Shown in pieces: positions 26,932 to 36,100 of a stretch of DNA of 64,000 bases; position 1 is the stretch's first letter; each line of letters starts with the position of its first letter. The position numbers and the translations under genes are program-made. Source of the DNA: Microbacterium sp. LWH11-1.2. Its GTDB lineage: Bacteria > Actinomycetota > Actinomycetes > Actinomycetales > Microbacteriaceae. The stretch covers positions 1,364,001 to 1,428,000 of the forward strand of contig NZ_CP151636.1 of the NCBI RefSeq assembly GCF_038397745.1. Direction: 5' to 3'. A model generated the notes under the pieces. That model ran no database searches, was not told where the DNA came from, and was given only the letters and a program-made list of their open reading frames with translations.

Positions 26932-28185
26932 TCAGCCCTGGACCGAGTTCTGGATCGTCTCCATGATCTCCTCGGCCGTCAGCTCACCGCGGTACCCCTG
27001 CACGCCGTACTGGGTCATCAGGGTCTCGACCTGGTTCCAGGTCGTGGTGGTGCGCTGCGGGGTCGCGTTCGAGAGCAGGGCCTCGACGACCGCGGAGGAG
27101 CCTTCCGTCTTGCCCTCGGCCCAGGCCGGGAGCGCCTCGATGCGAGCCGGGACGATGCCCCGGGCCCCGGCCTGCTTTTCCTGCACGGCGAGCGAGGTGA
27201 GGGCTTCGATCGCGGCGAACGCCTCGTCGGGGCGCTCGCAGTTCGCGGCGATGCCGAATCCGGATCCTGCCGTCATCGCCGCCGCTTCGCCGCTGGTGGA
27301 GGGGACGATGCTGACGCCGAGGGTGAAGTCCGCGGCATCCGCGAAGCTGCCGTACATCCACGGACCCTCGATGAGCATCGGCACCGCGCCGCTGGTGAAC
27401 GCCTGCTGTGACACCTCGGAGCCGTCGGCCGCCTCGGGCGCCTTCGCGACGCCCTCGACCGCGACCAGGTCGAAGAAGCTCTGCATCTGGTCGACGAAGT
27501 CGGGGTTGGTGAGGTCGAGCTCGCCGTCTTCGGTCACGGCGGGCACGCCGTCGGCCAGCGACCAGGCGTTCGGGATGAAGACGCCCGGCGCGAGCGCGAG
27601 GCCCTTCTTCTCGCCGTCGGTGAGGGCCTTCGCGTCGGAGATGAACTGGTCGCGGGTGTACTCGGTACCGGGCAGGTCGAGGCCGGCGGCCTGGAACGCC
27701 TCGACGTTGTAGAAGAGCACGATCGGCTCGGCGTCGTAGGGGATCGCGCGGATCGTGCCGTCGACGGTCATGCCGCTGAGCATCGAGGCGTCGATGTTGT
27801 CCACGTCGAAGCTGCTCTTCTCGATCAGGTCGTCGAGAGGCATGAGCAGGTCGCCGAGCTCCTGGGCCCGCGCCGCCTGTGTCGTGAGCAGGCAGGGCGG
27901 ATTGGAGCCGGAGAGGCGTGTCTTGACCTTGGTCCAGTAGTCGGCGAAGCTCGGCCCTTCGACGGAGATGTCGAGGTCGGGGTCCTCCGCCTGCGCGCCG
28001 GAGATGAAGTCGGCCCACTGGGCCTGGTCTCCTTCGCTCGCGGCCCAGGTGTAGAGCACGAGGGCTCCCCCGGCTTCGCCGCCACCGCCGCTGCTGCTCG
28101 CGCAGCCCGCGAGAGTGATGGCCGTGAGACCGGCGACGCCGGTGAGGATGAGGCGCTTCGCGCGCCGCTTCGAGACTGCATTCAT
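26932..28185 (-). CDS. ABC transporter sugar-binding lipoprotein (MalE type)
   Basis: A 417-residue family 1 extracellular solute-binding protein. The lipobox LAGC gives Cys28, followed by a Ser/Gly-rich linker. The ATG at 28185 follows a perfect AAGGAGG; upstream in-frame Mets would extend the signal peptide unnaturally. It delivers a sugar to the two permeases encoded next. Position after a fucosidase and before fucose-oxidation genes suggests L-fucose or a fucosylated oligosaccharide as ligand. No ATPase is encoded in the operon. Confidence 0.9.
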   Translation of the reverse strand: MNAVSKRRAKRLILTGVAGLTAITLAGCASSSGGGGEAGGALVLYTWAASEGDQAQWADFISGAQAEDPDLDISVEGPSFADYWTKVKTRLSGSNPPCLLTTQAARAQELGDLLMPLDDLIEKSSFDVDNIDASMLSGMTVDGTIRAIPYDAEPIVLFYNVEAFQAAGLDLPGTEYTRDQFISDAKALTDGEKKGLALAPGVFIPNAWSLADGVPAVTEDGELDLTNPDFVDQMQSFFDLVAVEGVAKAPEAADGSEVSQQAFTSGAVPMLIEGPWMYGSFADAADFTLGVSIVPSTSGEAAAMTAGSGFGIAANCERPDEAFAAIEALTSLAVQEKQAGARGIVPARIEALPAWAEGKTEGSSAVVEALLSNATPQRTTTTWNQVETLMTQYGVQGYRGELTAEEIMETIQNSVQG

Positions 28186-28242
28186 ACTGTCTGCCTCCTT
28201 CATTGGATGCTTCATCAGATGCGTGGGTGGGTACTGCTCGGG

Positions 28243-29589
28243 TCAGTCGTCGGAGAAGTCGATGGCGATCACGTCGATCAGAGCGCCGCTGGGAGCCGCG
28301 GCGACGATGCGCAGCTCGCCGGACTCGTCGCCCGCTGTGGAGGACTCGTGCACCTCGAAGCTGGCGTCATGCTGCAGTTCGAGGCCGTCGGCGAGGCGGT
28401 GCACGCGGGTGATCCGCCGTATCGGCAGGCCGCGCACGATGACCTCGTCGACCGGGAGCGCGGTGAGGTGCAGGTACAGGCGTTCCTCTCGGGCGGTGCT
28501 GGGGCCGTGGAAGTCGACGCCCTGCGTGGGCTCGACGCCGATCACCGATTCGGCGTGCGCCGCCATCCAGTCGGCGAACTCGTGCAGGCGCTCGTTCTCG
28601 ATCGCCGGCAGCGTGCCGTCCGGACCGGGGCCCACGTTGAGCAGCAGGTTGCCACCGCGGGCGACCACGTCGATCAGGGTCGCGAGCAGGGACCGCGCGG
28701 ACTTCTCGTTGTCGGGGCCCCGGCGCCACGCCCAGTGGTCGCCGATCGTGAGGCACAGCTCCCACGGACCGGTCGGGACGGTGAGCGGGAAGCCCTGCTC
28801 CGGGGTGCGATAGTCGCCCTGGCCGGGGAGGCGGTCGTTGATCACGACATCCGGCTGCAGTTCCTTGATGAGGCGGCGCAGTCCAGGTGCGGTCCATTCG
28901 GCGGCCGAGCGCTCCCAGTCGCCGTCGAACCAGAGCAGGTCGACCGTGCCGTAGTTCGTGAGCAGTTCGCGCAGCTGGGCGCGGATGTACTCGAGGTAGC
29001 GCGACCATTCCTCGGGGCTCGAGCGGCGGTGCCGGTCGGTGGCGTCGGGGGTGTCCGCGAACTCGGCGAGCCCGGCAGCGGGCCAGTGCTCGAGCTTGTA
29101 GGGCAGGTCCTCGTCGCGGAAAGCGGGATAGTCGGGGTGGTTCCAGTCGGGGAGGCTGTAGTAGATACCGACCTTCAGTCCCTCGGCGCGCACGGCGTCG
29201 ACGAACTCGCGGGTGATGTCGCGCCCGAACGGGCCGTGCTCGACGCCGAAGTCGGACTGCTCCGTGAAGAACATGTTGTAACCGGCGTGGTGGCGCGCGG
29301 TGAAGACGACATAGGTCGCGCCGGCCGCCTTGACGCGGCGGGCGAGGTCGGCAGCATCCCATTCGGTCGGGTTGAACGTCGGGGCAGTGGACTGATAGCC
29401 GACGACGGTGACCGCGTCGTCGACGTCGTCCACGCCGGGGATGATCGAGCGCCCGACCAGCGGCCAGGAGATCTCGATGCCCTGCTGCGAGGCCTGGTCC
29501 CAGTGCACGAAGATGCCGAAGCCCGCGCCGCTGAACCATTCACCGCCGGGGATTCGCTCGGTCGTGCGGAGGAACGATGCGTCGGTCAT
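28243..29589 (-). CDS. GH29 alpha-L-fucosidase (first of a divergent pair)
   Basis: A 448-residue GH29 retaining alpha-L-fucosidase without a signal peptide. The N-terminus has GFGIFVHWDQ, a variant of the usual HWG. VVFTARHHAGYNMF matches the family TKHHDG region, and VDLLWFDGDW holds the probable nucleophile Asp222. A C-terminal beta domain follows from about 350. It is the first gene of the fucose operon and lies 57 bp before the binding-protein gene. It shares a promoter region with a second GH29 gene on the other strand. Confidence 0.9.
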   Translation of the reverse strand: MTDASFLRTTERIPGGEWFSGAGFGIFVHWDQASQQGIEISWPLVGRSIIPGVDDVDDAVTVVGYQSTAPTFNPTEWDAADLARRVKAAGATYVVFTARHHAGYNMFFTEQSDFGVEHGPFGRDITREFVDAVRAEGLKVGIYYSLPDWNHPDYPAFRDEDLPYKLEHWPAAGLAEFADTPDATDRHRRSSPEEWSRYLEYIRAQLRELLTNYGTVDLLWFDGDWERSAAEWTAPGLRRLIKELQPDVVINDRLPGQGDYRTPEQGFPLTVPTGPWELCLTIGDHWAWRRGPDNEKSARSLLATLIDVVARGGNLLLNVGPGPDGTLPAIENERLHEFADWMAAHAESVIGVEPTQGVDFHGPSTAREERLYLHLTALPVDEVIVRGLPIRRITRVHRLADGLELQHDASFEVHESSTAGDESGELRIVAAAPSGALIDVIAIDFSDD

Positions 29590-29612
29590 GAAAACTCTCT
29601 CCTTTGAGGGTC

Positions 29613-29630
29613 GTATTTCCTATAGGATAC
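29613..29630. promoter_or_regulatory. Palindromic operator candidate in the GH29/GH29 promoter
   Basis: The core TCCTATAGGA (29618-29627) is a perfect 10-bp palindrome, widened by GTAT on the left and TAC on the right. It lies midway in the 87-bp gap between the two divergent fucosidase genes and stands out in a GC-rich region. FCD-type GntR regulators often bind short palindromes of this kind, so the GntR protein at 22220-22948 is the leading candidate. Confidence 0.6.
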
Positions 29631-29676
29631 GTGATAGACGATCCGACCCACAAGGGTGTGACGGAAGGAGCCGAGA

Positions 29677-31005
29677 ATGGCGATGTTCAAACCGGATGCT
29701 GTGAGGCCAGAGGCGTACCGCGGGTTCGAGCGTCCGCTGCCGGAGTGGTTCCGCGGTGCGGCGCTCGGGATCTTCGTGCATTGGGGGCCGTACTCCGTTC
29801 CTGCGTGGGCGGAGCCGACGGGGGAGCTCGGAGCGGTGCCTCGGGAGCAGTGGTACTCGCACAATCCCTACGCGGAGTGGTACGCGAACACGATCCGCAT
29901 CGAGGGTTCGCCGGCGCACGAGCATCAGCAGACCGTGCACGGCGGTGCGCCGTACGACCACTTCCTCGACGAATGGAAGGCCGAGGAGTTCGACCCCGAC
30001 GAGGTGCTGGCCGTGGTCGCGGCGACGGGCGCCGGGTACTTCATCCCGACCACGAAGCACCACGACGGCGTGACGCTCTGGGATGCGCCGGGGACCGAGG
30101 GCCGCAACACGGTCGCTCGCGGCCCGCGGCGGGACCTTGTCGGCGCCTTCGCCGCGGCGACGCGCGCCGCGGGCCTCCGCTTCGGGGTCTACTACTCCGG
30201 CGGGCTCGACTGGCACTTCTCCGATCTGCCGCCCATCGAGCACGATGACGATCCGGCCCCGGACGATCTCGCCTACGCCGAGTACGCGCATGATCACGTG
30301 ATCGACCTGATCGAGCGGTACAGCCCCGATGTCCTGTGGGGCGACATCCGCTGGCCGGCGGCGGGGATCGAGCCGGGGCCGAAGAGCCTCGCCCACGCCT
30401 TCCGCACGTTCTACGACGCGGTGCCCCACGGCGTCGTCAACGACCGATGGGGGGAATCGCACTGGGACTTCCGCACGAGCGAGTACGTGCACGGCACGGC
30501 CGTCGAGGTCGGCGAGGCCTGGGAGAACTGCCGCGGCATCGGACTGTCCTTCGGGCATAACCGCAACGAGACGAGTGGGCACATGCTCTCGGCCGACGAC
30601 GCCGTGCGGCTGCTGGTCGACGTCGTCTCGCGCGGCGGCAACCTCCTGCTCAACATCGGACTCGAAGCATCCGGTCGCATACCCGACCTGCAGCGGCGGA
30701 CGCTCGAGGGGATCGGGGAGTGGAACAGCCGGCACGGCCATGCCGTTTTCGGTGCGCACCCCGAAGAGCGTCTGCGGCCGTCGGATGCTCCGTGGCTGCG
30801 ATGGACCCGCTCCGGAGAGGAGATCCACGCGGTGACCGATCAGCGGGGCCGCATCCGGCTGCCGGACCCGGACGGCGTAGTCGACGAGGCGACGGCCCGG
30901 ATCGGCGAGTCGCCGGTGAGCGCGATGCGGGTCGACGGTGCCATCCTGGTCGAGACGGAGGATGCAGCGACGCCGATCGCGATCTCCTTCCGGCCGCGGG
31001 TTTGA
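29677..31005 (+). CDS. GH29 alpha-L-fucosidase (second of a divergent pair)
   Basis: A 442-residue GH29 enzyme without a signal peptide. It shows GIFVHWGPYSVPAW, YFIPTTKHHDGVTLWD and DVLWGDIRWP with the probable nucleophile Asp223. It is a diverged paralogue of the fucosidase across the promoter, so the two may prefer different linkages. The ATG follows GGAAGGAG. The C-terminal beta domain (from about 355) is complete. Confidence 0.92.
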   Translation: MAMFKPDAVRPEAYRGFERPLPEWFRGAALGIFVHWGPYSVPAWAEPTGELGAVPREQWYSHNPYAEWYANTIRIEGSPAHEHQQTVHGGAPYDHFLDEWKAEEFDPDEVLAVVAATGAGYFIPTTKHHDGVTLWDAPGTEGRNTVARGPRRDLVGAFAAATRAAGLRFGVYYSGGLDWHFSDLPPIEHDDDPAPDDLAYAEYAHDHVIDLIERYSPDVLWGDIRWPAAGIEPGPKSLAHAFRTFYDAVPHGVVNDRWGESHWDFRTSEYVHGTAVEVGEAWENCRGIGLSFGHNRNETSGHMLSADDAVRLLVDVVSRGGNLLLNIGLEASGRIPDLQRRTLEGIGEWNSRHGHAVFGAHPEERLRPSDAPWLRWTRSGEEIHAVTDQRGRIRLPDPDGVVDEATARIGESPVSAMRVDGAILVETEDAATPIAISFRPRV

Positions 31006-31066
31006 CGAGAGGTCCCCCTGCGCGAAAGCCTGGCACCGCATCGCCCTCGTCCACTATCTTGTGGCC

Positions 31067-31639
31067 ATGACCGACGCTCGCACCGGGGTCGAACCCCGCT
31101 GGCACGTTCTCGGCTCGCTTCCGTTCGCGGCCGCCGCACTCGTTCTCGTGAACGGGCTCTACATCTTCCTCGTCGCCCTGGGCAACATCACCGACTACGG
31201 CACGAACTTCGATTTCGTGCAGCACGTCCTGGCCATGGACACCACGAACTTCGGGCAGGATGCCGGCAAGGGCCTCGATCCCGATGTGATGTGGCGGGCC
31301 ATCACCGACCCGGTGGTGTGGAACATCGCGTACATCGGCGTCATCGTCTGGGAGTCGGCCAGTGCCATCGTCCTGATCACCGCGGTCGTGTTCTTCGTCC
31401 GCGGATTCTTCGGCCACGGGTTCCATGCCGCGCGGGTGTGGTCGTCCGTCGGACTGGTCATGATCATCCTGCTGTTCGTCGGCGGCTTCATCTCGATCGG
31501 CGGAGAGTGGTTCCAGATGTGGCGCTCGACCGCCTGGAACGGTCTCGACCCCGCCTTCCGGAACGCCGTGATCGCGGCCATCGGGCTGGTGCTGATCCAT
31601 CTGCCGTCACCGCGGTGGGAGACCGGTGCTGCCGCTTGA
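31067..31639 (+). CDS. DUF2165-like membrane protein
   Basis: A 190-residue protein with four predicted helices (about 20-40, 85-110, 120-140 and 160-178). The pattern of an extracellular loop with FDFVQHVLAMDTT after helix 1 and VWNIAYIGVIVWE in helix 2 fits DUF2165 small membrane proteins. Function unknown. It stands alone, 61 bp after the fucosidase and convergent with a beta-lactamase-like gene. The ATG at 31067 was chosen over an in-frame GTG two codons upstream. Confidence 0.75.
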   Translation: MTDARTGVEPRWHVLGSLPFAAAALVLVNGLYIFLVALGNITDYGTNFDFVQHVLAMDTTNFGQDAGKGLDPDVMWRAITDPVVWNIAYIGVIVWESASAIVLITAVVFFVRGFFGHGFHAARVWSSVGLVMIILLFVGGFISIGGEWFQMWRSTAWNGLDPAFRNAVIAAIGLVLIHLPSPRWETGAAA

Positions 31640-31650
31640 GTGACCCCTCG

Positions 31651-32751
31651 TCAGAGGGTGTCTGCGAACAGCTCCATGACGGCTTCGCCCATCTCGACCT
31701 GTGTGAGCACGATCTGGAAGGACCCGTCGGGGTCGATGGAGAAGTCGGTGCCCTGGCCACCGGACCAGCCGTAGCGTCCGGCGTGATCGCCCTCCGTGAC
31801 GACGGCGACGCCGAAGCCCCAGCCGGTCGCGTTCCAGAACCCGGGGAAGAAGCTGTCCTCCGCCTTCGCCGCGTCGGGCACCTGATCCGTGCGCAGCAGC
31901 TCGAGCAGCTGCGGCTCGAGGAACACCTCACGGCCGTGGACACCGCCGGCGGCGAGCATCCGCGCGAAAGCCGCGTAGTCGGATGCCGTGGACACGAGCT
32001 CCGAATGGCTCAGGTCGAACGAGGCCGGGGCGACGGAGAACCCGCCGGCCGCGGGTTCGATCTCCACCAGCTCGCCGCTCTCGTCGTGGCGATACGCGGC
32101 AGGCAGCCGATGCGCCTGCTCGATCGGCACGGTGTACCCGGTGTCGACCATGCCGAGCGGCGCGAACAGATCCGACCGCAGGTGATCCTCGAGCGATCCC
32201 TCGACTGCGCGGGAGAGCAGGATGCCGAGGATCCCGAAGGAGTGGTGGTACCGCCATCCGGTCCCCGGCTGGAAGGCGAGCGGCAGGTCGGCGAGGGCGT
32301 CCAACCATTCCTGCGCACCGAGGGCGACGGGTTCCTGACCGGCCTGTGTCCGGTTGGCGATCATCGCATCCTGCAACGGGCACGGCGCCGTCATCATGCC
32401 GTACCCCGACATGTTGGTCAGCAGATCCCGCACCATGATCGGCGACTCCGCCGGCTCGACATCATCGAGTGGCGAATCGGGCGCGCGCAGCACTTGACGA
32501 TCCGCGAACTCCGGGAGCCATCGCTCGATCGGGTCGTCGAGAGCGAGACGCCCGTCCTGCACGAGGCGCAGTGCGGCGACCGCCAGGACCGGCTTCGTCA
32601 TCGACTGGATGCGCACGATCGCATCGGCCGGCAGATCACCCGCCGTGAAGACCTCGTCCGGTCCGTCGGCGCTGCCGCGAAGGACGACGATCCCCGGGGC
32701 CGTACCGCGCGAGACATGGTCTTCGAGAACAGAGAGCAGAGGCTTCGTCAT
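31651..32751 (-). CDS. Beta-lactamase-related serine hydrolase (class C-like)
   Basis: A 366-residue cytoplasmic serine hydrolase of the beta-lactamase/esterase (EstB, PF00144) family. The nucleophile motif SMTK is at Ser50-Lys53. The second motif is probably YHHSFG near 225, in place of YxN, and a GYG lies earlier. There is no signal peptide, so a role as esterase or peptidase is more likely than antibiotic resistance. It is divergent from the alpha/beta hydrolase gene across 135 bp. Confidence 0.88.
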   Translation of the reverse strand: MTKPLLSVLEDHVSRGTAPGIVVLRGSADGPDEVFTAGDLPADAIVRIQSMTKPVLAVAALRLVQDGRLALDDPIERWLPEFADRQVLRAPDSPLDDVEPAESPIMVRDLLTNMSGYGMMTAPCPLQDAMIANRTQAGQEPVALGAQEWLDALADLPLAFQPGTGWRYHHSFGILGILLSRAVEGSLEDHLRSDLFAPLGMVDTGYTVPIEQAHRLPAAYRHDESGELVEIEPAAGGFSVAPASFDLSHSELVSTASDYAAFARMLAAGGVHGREVFLEPQLLELLRTDQVPDAAKAEDSFFPGFWNATGWGFGVAVVTEGDHAGRYGWSGGQGTDFSIDPDGSFQIVLTQVEMGEAVMELFADTL

Positions 32752-32886
32752 GCCCTCGATTGAAACACGGTGCGCGTCGCGAGCGAATCACCCGCCAGAC
32801 GGACTCGGCCGTGCGACCGGAGACAGATGCGGGTTCGACCTTCCGCCGGACGCGTGCGATCTGCGGCTCTCGTAGCGTCGATCGAC

Positions 32887-34191
32887 GTGACCACCTCTGA
32901 ACACCACCGCACACGCCCCTCCGTCCGCATCGCCCGAAGATTCTTCGGCGTCCTGATCGTCGCGATCGGGTGCCTGGTCGCGGTGGTCGCCGGCGCGTTC
33001 GCGATCCTGCTCGTGGCCGCCGAGCTCCCGTCCGCCGTGCTCTTCCTCGGGGCCGGGCTCGTGGTCGCCTTCGTCGTCGCCCTGCTGATCGGTCGCGCAG
33101 GATCAGCCGTCGCAGGGCGCGGGTGGCGGCCGGCTCTGATCGTGAGCGTCGCATGGTCGGCCGCTCTGGCGCTTCTCTTCGGCCTCACCTTCCTGCAGCC
33201 GTTCCCCGTGCAGCCGTCGGCGCCGGTTCCCGCAGGCGTCGCGTTCTGGGAACTGCCCGACGGCAGTCGACTGGCGTACACCACGAGCCCCGCGACCGGT
33301 CCGACGAAGCCGGTGCCGGTCGTCTTCCTGCACGGCGGCCCCGGCACCCCCAGCGAGGGCCTGCCCTACGGCACCGCCGAACTGAACGCGGCGGGCTACG
33401 ACGTGTACAGCTACGACCAGATCGGCGCGGGTCGCTCCACCAGGCTGAGCGACGTCACCGGCTACACGGTCGAACGCAACGTCGCCGATCTCGAAGCGGT
33501 GCGAGAGCTGATCGGCGCCGAACGGCTGATCGTGATCGGGCAGTCCTGGGGCGGATCCCTGGCAGCGCAGTACCTGGCCGCGCATCCGGATCGGGTGGAG
33601 AAGGTCGTCTTCACCTCGCCGGGCGAGATCTGGCCGGCTGCGCACCCCGACACGGATGTGGATCCGTGGGGCGAGCTCACCGGGGCCGACCGCGAGCGGT
33701 ACGACGAGCTCACCTCGGATCCGCGATTCCTGCTGCAGTCGGTCCTGCTGGAGAACAACCCTCAGGCCGCGCATTCCCTGATCGGCGATGCCGAAGCGGA
33801 TTCCCGGTTGCATGAGATCGCGGTCACCGGCCGCCACCTGGCGAGCTGCCCCGGAGGGCCGCCCGCCGACGGCGAGGTCCACCAGAACCCGCAGGGCTTC
33901 TATACGAACCAGATGACCAACGCGGACTTCGAGACGGTGCCCGATCCGCGCCCGGCTCTGCAGAACCTGGACACCCCCGCCCTGGTCCTCCGGGCGGAAT
34001 GCGACTACGTGCCGTGGGTCGATACCCGGGACTACCGGGATGCCCTGCCGGCCTCGGCGCTGATCTACCTGCCCGGCGCCGGGCACGGCATCACCGATCA
34101 GGCCGGCCCTGCATACCTGGAGGCGATCCTGGGGTTCCTCGCGGGCGACCAGCTCCGCGGCTATGACGGAGAGGAGGACCCGTCACGCTGA
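32887..34191 (+). CDS. Membrane-anchored alpha/beta hydrolase, proline iminopeptidase-like
   Basis: A 434-residue protein starting at GTG 32887. Three helices (about 18-45, 48-70 and 83-103) form an N-terminal membrane domain, followed by an S33-type alpha/beta hydrolase. HGGPG (149-153) supplies the oxyanion hole and GQSWGG the nucleophile Ser220; a late AGHG carries the His. The HGGPG motif is typical of proline iminopeptidases, but the membrane domain is unusual and the substrate is open. The 3' end overlaps the response regulator on the opposite strand by 9 bp. Confidence 0.82.
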   Translation: MTTSEHHRTRPSVRIARRFFGVLIVAIGCLVAVVAGAFAILLVAAELPSAVLFLGAGLVVAFVVALLIGRAGSAVAGRGWRPALIVSVAWSAALALLFGLTFLQPFPVQPSAPVPAGVAFWELPDGSRLAYTTSPATGPTKPVPVVFLHGGPGTPSEGLPYGTAELNAAGYDVYSYDQIGAGRSTRLSDVTGYTVERNVADLEAVRELIGAERLIVIGQSWGGSLAAQYLAAHPDRVEKVVFTSPGEIWPAAHPDTDVDPWGELTGADRERYDELTSDPRFLLQSVLLENNPQAAHSLIGDAEADSRLHEIAVTGRHLASCPGGPPADGEVHQNPQGFYTNQMTNADFETVPDPRPALQNLDTPALVLRAECDYVPWVDTRDYRDALPASALIYLPGAGHGITDQAGPAYLEAILGFLAGDQLRGYDGEEDPSR

Positions 34192-34869
34192 TCGCGGACG
34201 ACAGGGGGAGGCGGCCCCCACCATCCCGGTCTCGTAGGCGATGATCACCAGCTGCGCTCGATCTCGGGCGCCCAGCTTGGTCAGGGCTCGACTGACATGA
34301 GTCTTGACCGTGCCGTGGCTGATGTGGAGCTCGGTGGCGATCTCGGCATTGTTCCGGCCCTGCGCGACGAGCAGCAGCACGTCGCGCTCGCGTTCTGTCA
34401 GATCCGCCAACCGGGGTTCCGTCGCCGGATCGGGTCGGGTGTCAGCGGGCGACCATGTCTCGGCGATCCGGCGAGCGATCGCCGGGGCCAGCAGCGCGTC
34501 GCCGGCGACCACGGTGCGGATGGCCTGCACGAGCGCCGGGGCCTCGAAGTCCTTCAGCAGGTAGCCGCTCGCGCCGTGCTTGAGAGCGGTCGATACCGAG
34601 TCGTCGGAGTCGTAGCTCGTCAGCACAACGATCTTGGTGTGCACCAGCTCCGGGTCGGCGGTGATGGCGCGCGTGGCCGAGAGACCGTCTCCGCCGGGCA
34701 TCCTGATGTCCATGAGCACAACGTCGGGTCGCAGCTCACGGCTCTTCGTCACGGCGCTCGGACCGTCTCCCGCCTCGCCGACGACGCGCAGATCGTGCTC
34801 GGAATCGATCAGCGCCCGCAGGCCCGCTCTGGCCAGCTGATGGTCGTCGACGATCAGCACCGTGATCAT
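34183..34869 (-). CDS. LuxR/NarL-family response regulator
   Basis: A 228-residue two-component response regulator. The receiver domain (1-120) has the acidic pair Asp8-Asp9 and the phospho-acceptor Asp54 (VVLMDIRMPG), with Lys in LLKDF. The LuxR-type HTH (about 150-210) reads LTERERDVLLLVAQGRNNAEIA. It is coupled (ATGA) to the histidine kinase gene upstream. Confidence 0.93.
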   Translation of the reverse strand: MITVLIVDDHQLARAGLRALIDSEHDLRVVGEAGDGPSAVTKSRELRPDVVLMDIRMPGGDGLSATRAITADPELVHTKIVVLTSYDSDDSVSTALKHGASGYLLKDFEAPALVQAIRTVVAGDALLAPAIARRIAETWSPADTRPDPATEPRLADLTERERDVLLLVAQGRNNAEIATELHISHGTVKTHVSRALTKLGARDRAQLVIIAYETGMVGAASPCRPRSA

Positions 34870-36020
34870 GGAACCGCCTCGGTCGGGACGCTCGCGCGCA
34901 CGCGGAAGCCGCGCTGAGCCGCGGTGTCGATCTCGAGTCGGCCGCCGATCAGGGCCAGCCGCTCGCGCATGCCGCGTAGACCGTAGCCCTCTGCGAGGTC
35001 ATCGGATGCGCCGACGCCGTCATCTGCGACCGTCAACGCGATCTCGGCCGGCTGCCACGCGAGCTCGACGGTGACGAGGGAGGCCCGCGCGTGCCGACGC
35101 ACGTTCGTCAGGGCCTCCTGAACGACCCGGTACAGCGCCGCGCCGATCGACGAATCGACGACGCGGGGCTCGCCGCTGATCGCGAACGAGGCCGCGCACG
35201 TCTCGCTCCGGGCTGTCGAGACGAGATCCGCGAGGTCCTCGAGGCCCGCCAGGCGGTCGCTCGCCTGATCGGACGCACGCATGACTCCGAGCATCTCGCG
35301 GATGCTGCGCGAGGTGCTCGTGCTGGCGCTCCGGATCCTCAGCAGCGCGTCGCGCGCCGCGCCCGGGTCGCTGTCGAAGAGGTGCGCACCGATGGTCGCC
35401 TGCATCGAGACCGTCTCGACCGACTGCGCGATCACGTCGTGAAGATCGCGTGCGATCGCCAGTCGTTCGGCCGCGAGTTCGCGTTCGATCTCCCGCGCGC
35501 GCTCGAGCCGCAGGTTCGCCGCGCGAACCGCCAGGTACGAGCGGCGCAGCCCGATCGCACGACCGATCGTGAAGGCGAGCGCCAGCCAGCCGACGGTGAG
35601 CACGGACCCGCCCACGTCCTCCGCCTGCCACGCTCCGACGATGAGTGAAGGCAGGATCGCTGCGGTGACCACGAGCACGGGGCGCCGGCCGTCGGCAGAG
35701 GAACCCGCCGTGCCGATCGCGAGCGCGAAGGCGAGGAGGAAAGGTCCGTCGAGCAGCGATGAGGTCGGGAGCAGCTGGCCGATGAGTCCCACGGCGCCGA
35801 TCACCGCGACGACCCGAAGCGGAGCGACGCTGCGCCACAGCAGCGGGGCGCTGCACGCGGCCGCGAAAGCCGTGACAATCACCCACTCGTCCCCGGACTG
35901 CGCCTGCCCGATCACGGTGCAGACGCCCGCCAGCCACACCGCCGCTGCGAGGCAGACATCGATGCGGGGCATGGACGGACTCCTCGGGCGTGCAGCGGAC
36001 GATCCCACCGTATCGATCAT
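34866..36020 (-). CDS. Sensor histidine kinase, DesK/NarX-like (HisKA_3)
   Basis: A 384-residue kinase. Five or six hydrophobic segments (about 20-155) form the sensor region; a coiled helix precedes HisKA_3 with the phospho-acceptor His194 in IARDLHDVIAQS; the ATPase domain ends with DDGVGASDDLAEGYGLRGMRERL. Partner of the downstream response regulator. The signal is unknown; no adjacent transporter or target gene hints at it. A later in-frame Met at residue 17 is an alternative start. Confidence 0.92.
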   Translation of the reverse strand: MIDTVGSSAARPRSPSMPRIDVCLAAAVWLAGVCTVIGQAQSGDEWVIVTAFAAACSAPLLWRSVAPLRVVAVIGAVGLIGQLLPTSSLLDGPFLLAFALAIGTAGSSADGRRPVLVVTAAILPSLIVGAWQAEDVGGSVLTVGWLALAFTIGRAIGLRRSYLAVRAANLRLERAREIERELAAERLAIARDLHDVIAQSVETVSMQATIGAHLFDSDPGAARDALLRIRSASTSTSRSIREMLGVMRASDQASDRLAGLEDLADLVSTARSETCAASFAISGEPRVVDSSIGAALYRVVQEALTNVRRHARASLVTVELAWQPAEIALTVADDGVGASDDLAEGYGLRGMRERLALIGGRLEIDTAAQRGFRVRASVPTEAVP

Positions 36021-36100
36021 GATCCGGGAGCGCGTCGTACCAGAGACCTATCTGTCATCGGCACTTCGGACGGATTCGCCCGGTGCGGAAAGGACTCACA

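Noticed and set aside
31651..32751. Beta-lactam resistance gene
   Set aside because: The protein has SxxK but no signal peptide and belongs to the broad esterase/peptidase-like group; resistance cannot be claimed.
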